From Sva-07 sp035527095 (GTDB lineage: Bacteria > Actinomycetota > Acidimicrobiia > Acidimicrobiales > Ilumatobacteraceae), in NCBI GenBank assembly GCA_035527095.1, contig DATLBC010000140.1, forward strand, positions 12,479 to 76,478: a stretch of DNA of 64,000 nt, given 5' to 3'. A program made the position numbers and the translations under genes. Shown one piece after another: positions 40,605 through 49,966 of this stretch (position 1 is its first letter; every line of letters starts with the position of its first letter). The notes beneath the pieces are model-generated. The model saw nothing but the letters and a program-made list of their open reading frames with translations, was not told where the DNA came from and searched no databases.

Positions 40605-41750
40605 ATGCGACATCGACTCGAACACATCCTCACCGTGGGTCTCTTCGTTGCGTTGATCCTCTCACCGTGGGTCGTGGGAGCGCTCGGAGTGCGAGCTTCG
40701 GCAGAACGCGAGAACCGTCCCCTCGCCGAGTCGCCTGGCTGGTCGGTCGGCGATGCGCTCGACAGTGGTCGGTTCGCCGACTTCGAAGCGTTCGTCACCG
40801 ACCACCTCCCTCTGCGCCAGGAGTCGGCGGCCGCGATCAACTGGGCGCTCTACGCCGCGACTGGTGAATCTCCGGTCGAGAACGCCTTCGTCGACGCATC
40901 CGGTGTCTGGAGCCTGTCGGAGGACTTCCTCGATGCGTGTGTCGGAGAGTTCCGCGCGACCGCACTCGCCGACAGCGTTGCCGGATGGGAAGCGGCGTCG
41001 GATGGGACGACCGACATCGTGATCATGGTGGCCCCTGACAAGAGCTCGGTACTCAACGCCGAGTTCGGCGTACGGAATCGGATCGCCGACAGCTGTCAGG
41101 CGCAGCGAGAGCAGCAGTTGCGAGACGCCTTCGCAGTCGGCGACGATCTCGTCGACCTGTGGTCGCCGCTGCGCGGACGCGCAGCGGCAGGCGAGGACGG
41201 CCTCTACTTCGTGAACGATTCGCATTGGACGTCAAGAGGATCGATCACGATGGCCGCTGCGCTCGTCGAGCGGTTCAGTCCCGACCTGTTCGACTCGACC
41301 CAGGTCATGCCAGCCGCCCCAGCCGCGGTCACGGTCACCGGAGACGTCACCAGACGGCTCGGCTGGGAGCGCGACGAGACCATCGACCGCCTGGCCTCGT
41401 TTCGTCCTGGAGTCTCGACCGACCAAGAGGTCGTGCCGTCGCTGACCGATCAGGGCGTTCGCATCTACACGTCGGCTGCCGGTCGGCCGGAACAGCTCAT
41501 CTCCGGGACGACCGTGATCGTGAACGATTCGATGGGCAACTACGCCGAAGGGATGCTGGCGCCCTACTTCGAGCGCGTGGTGTTCGTGAACTGGAACGAC
41601 CTTGCCGGCGGCGAATTCCTCCCGTTCGTCCCGTCCGCTGATCGCATCGTCTTCGAAACTGTCCAGCGGGCGATGTATCCGAGGGCGATCGATCCGCTCC
41701 TCGACCCAGCGTTCGACCAGGAGCTACGGTCCGCGCTGGCGCCCGATTGA
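40605..41750 (+). CDS. AlgX/AlgJ-like SGNH acetyltransferase partner
   Basis: A 381-residue protein with an N-terminal membrane anchor (LTVGLFVALILSPWVVGAL) and an extracytoplasmic SGNH-like domain. Visible motifs are FVTDHLPLRQESAAAINW, IVIMVAPDKSSV, the acid-base pair in FVNDSHWTSRGS and the nucleophile strand VIVNDSMGNYAEG. In alginate systems such proteins take acetyl from the MBOAT protein and put it on the polymer. Here the acceptor is unknown but may be a cell-surface glycan. Confidence 0.85.
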   Translation: MRHRLEHILTVGLFVALILSPWVVGALGVRASAERENRPLAESPGWSVGDALDSGRFADFEAFVTDHLPLRQESAAAINWALYAATGESPVENAFVDASGVWSLSEDFLDACVGEFRATALADSVAGWEAASDGTTDIVIMVAPDKSSVLNAEFGVRNRIADSCQAQREQQLRDAFAVGDDLVDLWSPLRGRAAAGEDGLYFVNDSHWTSRGSITMAAALVERFSPDLFDSTQVMPAAPAAVTVTGDVTRRLGWERDETIDRLASFRPGVSTDQEVVPSLTDQGVRIYTSAAGRPEQLISGTTVIVNDSMGNYAEGMLAPYFERVVFVNWNDLAGGEFLPFVPSADRIVFETVQRAMYPRAIDPLLDPAFDQELRSALAPD

Positions 41751-41768
41751 CGGCGACCCAGTGAGCGA

Positions 41769-42227
41769 TCAGGGCCGGGCGTTCGGCACCGCGGCGACGG
41801 CCAGTCGGTCGACGAGGTCGTTCATCGGATCGCCGCTGTGGCCCTTGACCCAGCGGAAGCTGACGTGGCCGGCGTTCACCAGCTCGATGAGCGGCTGCCA
41901 GAGGTCGACGTTCGCGACCGGCTTCTTCTGGGAGTTCGTCCACCCGTTGCGCTGCCACTTGACCCACCACTGGTCTCGGAAGCAGTTGACGACGTAGGTC
42001 GAGTCGGACACGATCTCGATCGGCATCGGTGCGCCGTGGTCGTCGGCGAGCGCGGCATGCGCTCGAAGCGCATCGAGGACGGCATGGATCTCCATACGCT
42101 GGTTCGTGGTGTGTGCCTCGCCACCCGCGCCGTGCGGCTCACCCGTCGGCGCGACCGCCCAGGCCCAGCCACCGGGCCCCGGATTTCCACTGCAGGCGCC
42201 ATCGGTGTAGATCACGAGTCCAGACAT
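41769..42227 (-). CDS. rnhA: ribonuclease HI
   Basis: A 152-residue RNase H with all active-site residues: Asp9 (YTDGACSGNPGPGG), Glu46 (NQRMEIHAV), Asp75 (SDSTYVV) and Asp137 with His130 (VKGHSGDPMND). It removes RNA from RNA-DNA hybrids. The frame is open upstream, but the ATG at 42227 opens the first beta strand and is preceded by TAGGTT at 7 bases. Confidence 0.95.
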   Translation of the reverse strand: MSGLVIYTDGACSGNPGPGGWAWAVAPTGEPHGAGGEAHTTNQRMEIHAVLDALRAHAALADDHGAPMPIEIVSDSTYVVNCFRDQWWVKWQRNGWTNSQKKPVANVDLWQPLIELVNAGHVSFRWVKGHSGDPMNDLVDRLAVAAVPNARP

Positions 42228-42234
42228 CGGCTCG

Positions 42235-42240
42235 AACCTA
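42235..42240 (-). promoter_or_regulatory. leaderless -10 element (rnhA)
   Basis: On the minus strand this reads TAGGTT, 7 bases before the ATG at 42227. Confidence 0.5.
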
Positions 42241-42272
42241 TCGGTCGCCGATTGGTCGCCGATGCCCGCCGG

Positions 42273-42278
42273 TAACGT
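42273..42278 (+). promoter_or_regulatory. leaderless -10 element (SGNH hydrolase gene)
   Basis: TAACGT lies 8 bases before the ATG at 42287, in the 59-base divergent gap with rnhA. Confidence 0.55.
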
Positions 42279-42286
42279 CGTCATCG

Positions 42287-43012
42287 ATGTCTCGAACATG
42301 GCGCGACACGCTCGGAACCCTCATCGCAGCGCTCTCCGTCGGCGCCATCGCCACGTCGAGTGGACCGGTCGAGGGTCGGCCCGGCCAGCCGGACGTGGTC
42401 ATCGTCGGCGACTCGTTGACCGGAGGCAATGCCTCCTACATCGCACCGAGGCTCCGCAGCGCCGGGCTCGACGCGCAGGTCGAGGGACTCAGCGCCCGCC
42501 GCATCGCCGTCTCGTTCGAGTTCCTGGGATATCGCGATTCGGGAATCGAACGGATCCGCAGGTTGCGCGCCGCCGGGGTCGATCCGGACTTGTGGGTGAT
42601 ACAGCTCGGCACCAACGACCTCGGCGCGGTGAAGAACTGCAGATGCGTCGACCGGGTGGCCTTCGCCGTCGAGCTGATCGACCGCTTGCTCGCCGAACTC
42701 CCACCCAACCGGCCGGTTGCGTGGGTCACGCTGATGAACCGCGCCGACTACGACGTGACGAACATCTTCAACGAAGCGCTGCGACGCCGCGCCGTGATCA
42801 ACCCGTACATGCGTCTCATCGACTGGGCCAAGATCTCGCTGCAGCGGCCGGACTGGTTCATCGACGCGGTCCACCCGAACAACGTTGGCATGATCAGATT
42901 CACACAGATGTACATCGACGACATCCGAACGCTGCTCGCCGACCCGCCGGGGCCGACGCCGCCGCGACCAGGCGTGCAGCCAGCTCTCCGGCTCGGGACG
43001 CCACTGAAGTAG
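42287..43012 (+). CDS. secreted SGNH/GDSL hydrolase
   Basis: A 241-residue protein with a signal peptide (1-~30) and an SGNH fold: nucleophile Ser43 in VIVGDSLTGGN, block III GTNDLG, and the terminal DAVHPNNVG with the Asp-His dyad. Such enzymes are esterases or acetyl/acyl hydrolases; this one may act on cell-wall glycans. The C-terminus is a short Pro-rich tail. Two Cys in KNCRCVD are close together. Confidence 0.85.
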   Translation: MSRTWRDTLGTLIAALSVGAIATSSGPVEGRPGQPDVVIVGDSLTGGNASYIAPRLRSAGLDAQVEGLSARRIAVSFEFLGYRDSGIERIRRLRAAGVDPDLWVIQLGTNDLGAVKNCRCVDRVAFAVELIDRLLAELPPNRPVAWVTLMNRADYDVTNIFNEALRRRAVINPYMRLIDWAKISLQRPDWFIDAVHPNNVGMIRFTQMYIDDIRTLLADPPGPTPPRPGVQPALRLGTPLK

Positions 43013-43083
43013 GTCACGGGGTCGGCCAACTGATTCGACCGATCCGGTGCGTACCGATCGGTAACACTGCGAGACTGCCCGAC

Positions 43084-45807
43084 ATGATCTTCGACGGCCA
43101 TGTGCATCAGCTGCCCGACATCGATCCGACCGAGACGAAGGAATGGTTGGACAGCCTCGATGCCGTCGTCGACACGCACGGAAAGACCCGGGCCCGCTAC
43201 TTGCTCAGCCGCCTGATGGAACGCGCCACCGAGAGTCAGGTCTCGTTCCCGGCCACGGTGTCGACGCCGTACGTGAACACGATCCCGCGCGAGCAGGAGC
43301 CGTGGTTCCCCGGCGACGAACACATCGAACGGCGCATCCGTGCGTTCATCCGCTGGAACGCGGCGATGATGGTGGTTCGGGCGAACAAGACCGCTGACGG
43401 CATCGGGGGCCACCTGTCGACATTTGCCAGTTCAGCGTCGCTGTACGAGATCGGCTTCAACCACTTCTTTCGCGGCAAGGACGACGGTCGCCCGGGTGAC
43501 CACGTCTACTACCAGGGCCACGCTGCCCCCGGCGTGTATGCCCGAGCATTCCTCGAAGGTCGTCTGACCGAGGACGACCTCGACCACTTCCGCCGCGAGA
43601 TCGGGCGAGGTGGGCGAGGGCTCTCCTCGTACCCGCACCCGCGGCTGATGCCCGATTTCTGGGAGTACCCAACGGTGTCGATGGGCCTCGGGCCCATTTC
43701 GGCGTTGTACCAGGCGCGATTCAACCGCTACCTCCAGAACCGGCACATCGACGACACATCCGACAGCCGTGTCTGGTGCTTTCTGGGCGACGGCGAGACC
43801 GACGAACCCGAGACCCTCGGCGCGATCTCGCTGGCCTCGCGCGAACAACTCGACAACCTCGTATTCGTCGTCAACTGCAACCTGCAGCGCCTCGACGGCC
43901 CAGTGCGCGGCAACGGCAAGGTGATCCAGGAGCTCGAAGCGACGTTCCGAGGCGCCGGCTGGAACGTGATCAAGGTCATCTGGGGTTCGAAGTGGGACGA
44001 CCTGCTCGCCCAGGACAAGGACGGCGTGCTGCTCAACAAGATGAACGTGACCGTCGACGGCGAGTTCCAACGCTACGCCGTCGAGAACGGCGAGTTCATC
44101 CGTGACAGCTTCTTCGGGCCCGACGAACGCCTCCGCAAGATGGTGGCCGACCTCAGTGACGACGAGCTGCGGAGTCTTCCGCGCGGCGGCCACGACTACC
44201 GCAAGCTGTATGCCGCCTACAAGGCGGCCACCGAAAACCTGGGTTCGGGTCGCCCGACAGTGATCCTGGCCAAGACGGTCAAGGGCTGGACGCTCGGCCC
44301 CGGCTTCGAGGGCCGCAACGCCACACACCAGATCAAGAAGATGACCAAGGATCAGATCCTTGCGATGCGCGACCGACTGCATCTCGAAGACGTGATCAGC
44401 GACGAGGGCCTCGACGCCGAGCATCCTCCCTACGTCAAGCTCGGCAAGGACTCGATCGAATACCAGTACATGATGGAGCGCCGCAAGGCCCTCGATGGGT
44501 CGATCCCGAAGCGCACCACCGTCGCCCGACGTCCACTGGAGTTGCCCGCCGACGGCCCGTTTGCCGAGATGCGCGCCGGCTCCAATGGTCAGGAGGTCTC
44601 GACCACGATGGCGTTCACGCGCCTGCTGCGCGGCCTCGCCCGCGACGAACACATCGGCCCGCGGGTCGTGCCGATCATTCCCGACGAGGCCCGCACATTC
44701 GGGATGGACGCGCTGTTCCGCGAGCTGAACATCTACGCCTCGCAGGGCCAGAAGTACGAGCCGGTCGACCACGACCTGCTGCTGTCGTATTCCGAGTCGA
44801 CCAAGGGCCAGATTCTCGAAGAAGGCATCACCGAAGCCGGCTCGATGGCGAGCTTCATCGCCGCCGGCACGTCGTATTCCACGCGTGGCGTGCCGATGGT
44901 GCCGTTCTACACCTTCTATTCCATGTTCGGGTTCCAGCGGATCGGCGATCTGATCTGGCAAGCAGCCGACATGCGTACGCGAGGCTTCTTGATGGCTGCG
45001 ACCGCTGGTCGCACGACGTTGCTCGGCGAAGGCTTGCAGCATCAGGACGGCCACAGCTTGGTGCTGGCGTCGACCGTGCCGTTCGTCCAGGCCTACGACC
45101 CGGCTTTCGCCTACGAGGTCGGCGCGATCGTGCAGGCGGGCATGAACCGCATGTTCGGTGGCGGCCCGCCCGAGGTGAGCGACGTCTTCTACTACATCAC
45201 CCTCTACAACGAGAACTACGAGATGCCGCCGCTGCCCGACACACCCGGGCTGGCCGAGGCCATCGTCGAAGGGCTCTACAAGTGGGCCGACGCGCCGGCG
45301 GACGCGTCGATTCCGGCGACCGTGCTGTTCTCCGGATCGGCCCACACGGCCGCCCGCGAAGCAGCGGTGGAACTCGCTGAGCACTATGACGTCGGCGTCG
45401 AGTTGTGGTCGGCGACGTCATACAAGTCGCTGCGCGAGGAGGCACTGGCGACGGAACGTTGGAACCGGCTGCATCCGTCGCAGGAGCCGCAGGTGCCGCG
45501 GGTCGAGCAGATCCTCGGTGAGTCGCGGGGTCCGATCGTGGCCGTCTCCGACTTCATGAAGATCGTGCCCGAACAGATCCAGCGCTTCGTCCCCGACCGC
45601 ACCTTCGTCCCCCTCGGCACCGACGGCATGGGCCGCTCCGACACACGCGAGGCGTTGCGCCGCCACTTCGAGGTCGACACCGGCCACGTCGTGCTCGCCG
45701 TGCTCGACGGCCTGTTCGCCGACGGCAAGGTCGACGAGTCCGTGGTTGCGGACGCCATCGCCCGCTACGACATCGACCCCGACGCCGCCGACCCCTACTG
45801 GGCCTGA
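43084..45807 (+). CDS. aceE: pyruvate dehydrogenase E1, homodimeric type
   Basis: A 907-residue E1p of the AceE type. The thiamine diphosphate motif appears as CFLGDGETDEPETLGAI, ending NLVFVVNCN. Other signatures are HLSTFASSASLYEIGFNHFF, GHAAPGVYARAFLEGRL, KTVKGWTLGPGFEGRNATHQ and EEGITEAGSMASFIAAGTSY. It decarboxylates pyruvate and acetylates the lipoyl group of E2, here encoded about 17 kb away. TAACAC lies 16 bases before the ATG, so a short leader is likely. Confidence 0.95.
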   Translation: MIFDGHVHQLPDIDPTETKEWLDSLDAVVDTHGKTRARYLLSRLMERATESQVSFPATVSTPYVNTIPREQEPWFPGDEHIERRIRAFIRWNAAMMVVRANKTADGIGGHLSTFASSASLYEIGFNHFFRGKDDGRPGDHVYYQGHAAPGVYARAFLEGRLTEDDLDHFRREIGRGGRGLSSYPHPRLMPDFWEYPTVSMGLGPISALYQARFNRYLQNRHIDDTSDSRVWCFLGDGETDEPETLGAISLASREQLDNLVFVVNCNLQRLDGPVRGNGKVIQELEATFRGAGWNVIKVIWGSKWDDLLAQDKDGVLLNKMNVTVDGEFQRYAVENGEFIRDSFFGPDERLRKMVADLSDDELRSLPRGGHDYRKLYAAYKAATENLGSGRPTVILAKTVKGWTLGPGFEGRNATHQIKKMTKDQILAMRDRLHLEDVISDEGLDAEHPPYVKLGKDSIEYQYMMERRKALDGSIPKRTTVARRPLELPADGPFAEMRAGSNGQEVSTTMAFTRLLRGLARDEHIGPRVVPIIPDEARTFGMDALFRELNIYASQGQKYEPVDHDLLLSYSESTKGQILEEGITEAGSMASFIAAGTSYSTRGVPMVPFYTFYSMFGFQRIGDLIWQAADMRTRGFLMAATAGRTTLLGEGLQHQDGHSLVLASTVPFVQAYDPAFAYEVGAIVQAGMNRMFGGGPPEVSDVFYYITLYNENYEMPPLPDTPGLAEAIVEGLYKWADAPADASIPATVLFSGSAHTAAREAAVELAEHYDVGVELWSATSYKSLREEALATERWNRLHPSQEPQVPRVEQILGESRGPIVAVSDFMKIVPEQIQRFVPDRTFVPLGTDGMGRSDTREALRRHFEVDTGHVVLAVLDGLFADGKVDESVVADAIARYDIDPDAADPYWA

Positions 45808-47147
45808 GGAGTTGCTGCGCCGCCGACAGTATGTGGCGCCTCACCGGAGTCTCCGAACACCTGATGGATCGACGGGTCGCCGACCCCGTCGTCCGAGCTT
45901 CTGATGCGTGCGGTCAGTGCCATCAGGAGGATCCCGAACGCGACGGCGAACGAGCGGTAGGTGAACCAGAAGTGGACGGACGTGTGATTGCGCAGCACGA
46001 TGTGCCAGACGACGGGGATCGTCGCCGCTGCGGCGAGCACGAGCCGCGGCGCCCATGACGATCGCAGGTCTCCGCGCCGCATCGCCACCCCAATCGCCAC
46101 TGCGGCCAGGCCGACCAGCGCGAACGTGGTCAGCGGCTGGTCGCGCCAGACACCCCAGGCGGCGCTCACGCCTGAGAACACCGACGAGTCCGCACCGTCG
46201 ACCTCGCCGCTCAGCCGCTCTTCGGCCTTCTCGGTGACGACGAACCGGACCGTGTCGTATCCGATCACCAACGCTGCGATCACCCACTTCGTGAACCAGA
46301 GCCAGGCAAATCCCGCAATCCAGCCGACCGCGGCGGCACCGGTCCGCCACACAGCACCTCGCAGACTCATCGACCCCACGGCGAGCACGGCAGCGCTGGC
46401 CACGACGAGCGCCCAGGCGGCGTCGGGGTTGGTGAGGTCACCGAAGAACTGGAACACCGCTCCGCAGCCGAAGGCTGCGGCCGCATAGGTCTCCCGCCGG
46501 GCGCCGGGTGAGACGAACCAGAGGAACGCCGCGCTCGCACCGAGCGCAACGATCATTCCGATGGCCTGAACAAGGGCACCCGGCAGGTCGATCGCGTCGG
46601 TCGTCACGGCGAGCGGAGCCAGCGCCAGCAGCGCCGGGCCCATCCCGACGCGGCGACCGGCTCGCCAGAGCCACGCCAAGGCCGCGGCAGCGAGCGCCAG
46701 TGCTGCGAGCAGCCTGGTACCCGGAAGTCCGACCGCAGCCACCGAGGGCCGCAGCGCAACAGTGCTGCCGTTCCAGTAGCGGAAGTAGTCGTATCCGCCC
46801 GTGAGCCCTTCACCGTTGGCCCAGCCGAGCACCTTGGGCACCGCCGTCTCGCACGGACCCAGAGTGACGCTCCGAACGGCCGATTCGAAGGTGCCGACAC
46901 CCGGGTCCACCCCGAGCCCGATCGTCAGTCGTTTGCACTCGCTGTAGCCGTCGACCTGGCCGCCGGCGTAGCCGACGTCATAGGAGTGTTCGTCGAGCTG
47001 ACCAGCGACGATCGCATCACGAAGCCGATAGGCGACGAAGCGATCCGGGATCATGTCGGACAGCACGACCAGCGACAGCGCCGCGATCGGGAGCCCCACG
47101 ATGATCGCCGACCATCGCAACACCGTGGCCCGCGACATGACCAGCAT
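45795..47147 (-). CDS. multi-pass membrane protein of unknown function
   Basis: A 450-residue protein with about ten hydrophobic segments. An extracytoplasmic loop of ~100 residues after the first segment holds two Cys (SECKRLTIG, LGPCETAVP) and an FRYWNGST motif. The fold resembles GT-C-like or DUF-type surface-glycan proteins, but no catalytic motif is recognised. Its 3' end overlaps the end of aceE by 13 bases, tail to tail. An ATG three codons downstream is an alternative start. Confidence 0.65.
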   Translation of the reverse strand: MLVMSRATVLRWSAIIVGLPIAALSLVVLSDMIPDRFVAYRLRDAIVAGQLDEHSYDVGYAGGQVDGYSECKRLTIGLGVDPGVGTFESAVRSVTLGPCETAVPKVLGWANGEGLTGGYDYFRYWNGSTVALRPSVAAVGLPGTRLLAALALAAAALAWLWRAGRRVGMGPALLALAPLAVTTDAIDLPGALVQAIGMIVALGASAAFLWFVSPGARRETYAAAAFGCGAVFQFFGDLTNPDAAWALVVASAAVLAVGSMSLRGAVWRTGAAAVGWIAGFAWLWFTKWVIAALVIGYDTVRFVVTEKAEERLSGEVDGADSSVFSGVSAAWGVWRDQPLTTFALVGLAAVAIGVAMRRGDLRSSWAPRLVLAAAATIPVVWHIVLRNHTSVHFWFTYRSFAVAFGILLMALTARIRSSDDGVGDPSIHQVFGDSGEAPHTVGGAATPQAQ

Positions 47148-47167
47148 GATCGCACAGGCGACCTCGG

Positions 47168-47173
47168 TAACGT
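47168..47173 (+). promoter_or_regulatory. leaderless -10 element (HhH-GPD gene)
   Basis: TAACGT lies 6 bases before the ATG at 47180. Confidence 0.55.
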
Positions 47174-47179
47174 GTTCCC

Positions 47180-47764
47180 ATGCCTGGCACCCTCTACATC
47201 ACGGGCGACACCGCTGCCGACAAGCTGCTCAACACCAACGCCAACGCGCTGCTGATCGGGATGCTGCTCGACCAGCAGATCCCGATGGAGTGGGCGTTCA
47301 CCGGCCCCGCCACACTCAAGAAGCGACTCGGGCATCTCGACCCGAAGATGATCGCCGCGATGGACGTCGAGGAGTTCGTGTCGATCTGCTGCGAGAAGCC
47401 CGCCATCCACCGCTTCCCCGGCTCGATGGGCAAGCGCATCCACGCCGTGTGCGAGGCGTTGGTCGACGGCTACAAGGGCAACGCCGTCAACATCTGGAAG
47501 AACGTCGACGACGCCGACGAGGTGTACCGGCGCCTGCGAGCACTCCCCGGCTACGGCGACGAGAAGTCGAAGATCTTCATCGCCATTCTCGGCAAGTCAC
47601 AGGGCGTCGACCTGAACGGATGGCGCGAAGCTGCCGGGAAGTTCGGCGACGACGAGCCGCGCTCGGTTGCCGACGTCCACGACGACGCTTCGCTCGGCAA
47701 GGTACGCGACTGGAAGAAGGCCCAGAAGGCCGCCAAGAAGGACAAGCAAGACCGCCCGACCTGA
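47180..47764 (+). CDS. HhH-GPD-type base-excision repair protein
   Basis: A 194-residue helical protein of the HhH-GPD superfamily. It shows LIGMLLDQQIPMEWAFTGP at the N-terminus and the hairpin-helix-hairpin segment RLRALPGYGDEKSKIFIAILG. The C-terminus is Lys-rich. The family is an actinobacterial branch of DNA glycosylase-like proteins, sometimes misnamed HesB-related; glycosylase activity is inferred from the fold. The Cys pair ICCEKP is noted, but no four-Cys iron-sulfur loop is present. Confidence 0.82.
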   Translation: MPGTLYITGDTAADKLLNTNANALLIGMLLDQQIPMEWAFTGPATLKKRLGHLDPKMIAAMDVEEFVSICCEKPAIHRFPGSMGKRIHAVCEALVDGYKGNAVNIWKNVDDADEVYRRLRALPGYGDEKSKIFIAILGKSQGVDLNGWREAAGKFGDDEPRSVADVHDDASLGKVRDWKKAQKAAKKDKQDRPT

Positions 47765-47839
47765 GTTGCAGCGACGGGCCACCGTCGCATCGCCAGGGAG
47801 GTGACCACCGTCATCCGACCCGCCGTCGCAGCCAGTCGA

Positions 47840-47845
47840 TAACGT
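47840..47845 (+). promoter_or_regulatory. -10 element of the first polysaccharide ABC exporter
   Basis: TAACGT lies 12 bases before the ATG at 47858, slightly further than the leaderless norm, so a few-base leader is expected. Confidence 0.45.
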
Positions 47846-47857
47846 TGTCCCGTTCCC

Positions 47858-48763
47858 ATGACCGCCCTCGACCAGCCAGCCCGACGCCCAGCGTCCGACG
47901 AACTCCGCCCGATGGCGCAGCGCCGGTCGATCCTCGGCCACGTTCGCGAGATCTTCCAGTTCCGCGAGCTGCTCGGCAGCCTGACCCGCAAGGAACTCAC
48001 GGTCCGGTACAAGCACTCCACGCTCGGCTTCGTGTGGTCGATGATCCAGCCGCTGTTCCTCTTGGTCGTCTACACCGCGGTGTTCGCGATCCTCGGAGCC
48101 GGCTTCCCCAGGTTCGCCATCTGGGTGCTGTGCGGGCTGTTGGTGTGGACCTTCGCAGCAACCTCCATGCTCACGGCGACCGTCTCGATCACAGCGAACG
48201 CTTCGCTGGTCGGCAAGGTCAAGTTCCCTCGGGCGATCCTTCCGCTGGCCAACGTCGGTGGCGCGCTCACTCACTTCTTGCTGCAGTCCATCGCGTTCGC
48301 AGGGGTGCTCCTCGTGAGCCGTCACACGGTCGACTGGACCTACATGTGGTTGTTGCCGATCGCGTTGTTGGTGGCGGTCCTCGTCGTCAGCGGTCTTGCG
48401 CTGCTGTTGGCGCCCCTGAACGTGATGGCCCGCGACACGATGCACCTGTTGGAGCTGCTGGTCATGGGCTGGTTCTGGATGACGCCGATCCTGTATCAGT
48501 ACGAGCGAGCCGTCCCCTTCCTCGAACGGCACGGCATCCCTGGTGAAGCGCTGCTCCTGAACCCGTTCACATCGGTCGTGATCACGTTCCAACGAGCGAT
48601 CTACGGCAAGTCGGAAGTCGAAGGAATCGCTCTGCTGCCCCCCGACGGGCCGCTGTGGTATCTCGGCGTTCTCGCATTCACCGGAGCCGTGGCCTTGGTC
48701 ATCCTGGCCGTCGCGCTGAAGGTGTTCGACCGTGCCGACGCCAACCTCGCCGAGGCACTGTGA
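47858..48763 (+). CDS. ABC-2 type polysaccharide exporter permease (Wzm-like)
   Basis: A 301-residue ABC-2 permease with six hydrophobic segments. The cytoplasmic N-terminus has LTRKELTVRYKHSTLGFVWS, typical of Wzm/TagG/RfbD exporters, and the interface helix reads ASLVGKVKFPRAILPL. It would move lipid-linked polysaccharide across the membrane together with the ATPase encoded next. Its stop overlaps the ATPase start (GTGA). Confidence 0.9.
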   Translation: MTALDQPARRPASDELRPMAQRRSILGHVREIFQFRELLGSLTRKELTVRYKHSTLGFVWSMIQPLFLLVVYTAVFAILGAGFPRFAIWVLCGLLVWTFAATSMLTATVSITANASLVGKVKFPRAILPLANVGGALTHFLLQSIAFAGVLLVSRHTVDWTYMWLLPIALLVAVLVVSGLALLLAPLNVMARDTMHLLELLVMGWFWMTPILYQYERAVPFLERHGIPGEALLLNPFTSVVITFQRAIYGKSEVEGIALLPPDGPLWYLGVLAFTGAVALVILAVALKVFDRADANLAEAL

Positions 48764-49962
48764 CTTCCACCTCGTCCGCCCGCCCTGGCAACGAGGCGAT
48801 CGTCGTCGACGACGTGTCCAAGGTGTTCAGGATCTCGACCACGCCGGTCACGTCGCTCAAGGAACGTCTGCTCGGCATGGGGCGCAACCACTACGAGGAG
48901 TTCCCCGCACTCCACGACGTGAGCTTCACGATCGAGCAGGGTGAAACGGTCGGCATCCTCGGCCACAACGGCTCAGGTAAGTCGACCCTGCTCAAGTGCA
49001 TCGCCGGCATCCTCACCCCGTCCACTGGCGAGGTGCTCGTACGCGGCCGCCTTGCCTCGCTGCTCGAACTCGGCGCCGGGTTCCATCCCGATCTCACGGG
49101 CCGCGAGAACGTGTTCATCAACGCCGCGTTCCTGGGGATGCCGCGCAAGGAGATCGCTGCCCGATTCGACGACATCGTCGATTTCGCGGGGCTCGAACAG
49201 TTCATCGACGAGCCGGTCAAGCACTACTCGTCCGGCATGTACGTCAGGCTCGGCTTCGCTGTCGCGGTCAACCTCGACCCCGACGTCCTGCTCGTCGACG
49301 AGGTGCTCGCCGTCGGCGACGAAGTGTTCCAGCTCAAGTGCATGAGTCGAATCAAGCAGTTCCAGGACGAAGGCCGCACGATCGTGCTCGTCACACATGC
49401 AGCCGAGACCGTGCGTCAGGTCTGCAACCGTGCGATCGTGCTCGACCACGGCAACATGGTGATCGACGACGAGCCGGGCAAGGCGATTCGAGTGTTCCGC
49501 GAGTACCTCCATGGACACCCGCAGGCGACGATCGACTCCGACGCGCTGGTCGAGAGCCCGCTCACCATCGGTGATGTCCAGGTTCACCACGACCACGAGG
49601 CCAGCCGCCGCCACGTCCACGTCGGCGAGTCCGTGTGGGTCGACATCGAGGTCACCACGACCTGCCGGATCGACGATGCAATCCTCGATCTCGAGGTAAC
49701 CGACAACGAGGGACGCATCCTGTACCACGTCGACACGGACTCGCTCGACGAGCGGATCGCCACACTCGACGGGGCAGGCTCGATCCGTGTCGACATCGGC
49801 CGCATCGGCCTGCTCGACGGCGAATTCCCGATCAACCTCAAACTGATCCAGCGCTCCACCGGCCGCGTGCTGGACTGGAAGGAACGAGCAACTGCGTTCG
49901 AAGTGCTCAACACGACGCGTGCGAACGGCACCGTCGCGTTCGATGTGTCCGTGCGGTCCTGA
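48760..49962 (+). CDS. ABC exporter ATPase with carbohydrate-binding C-domain (Wzt-like)
   Basis: A 400-residue ATPase. Walker A is GHNGSGKST, the signature is HYSSGMYVRLGFAVAV, and Walker B is DVLLVDEVLAVGD. From about residue 265 a Wzt-C domain follows (VHVGESVWVDIEV, RVDIGRIGLLDGEFPINLKL). In O9a-type systems such a domain binds the finished glycan and selects it for export. It starts with GTG. Confidence 0.92.
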   Translation: MTSTSSARPGNEAIVVDDVSKVFRISTTPVTSLKERLLGMGRNHYEEFPALHDVSFTIEQGETVGILGHNGSGKSTLLKCIAGILTPSTGEVLVRGRLASLLELGAGFHPDLTGRENVFINAAFLGMPRKEIAARFDDIVDFAGLEQFIDEPVKHYSSGMYVRLGFAVAVNLDPDVLLVDEVLAVGDEVFQLKCMSRIKQFQDEGRTIVLVTHAAETVRQVCNRAIVLDHGNMVIDDEPGKAIRVFREYLHGHPQATIDSDALVESPLTIGDVQVHHDHEASRRHVHVGESVWVDIEVTTTCRIDDAILDLEVTDNEGRILYHVDTDSLDERIATLDGAGSIRVDIGRIGLLDGEFPINLKLIQRSTGRVLDWKERATAFEVLNTTRANGTVAFDVSVRS

Positions 49963-49966
49963 CCGC

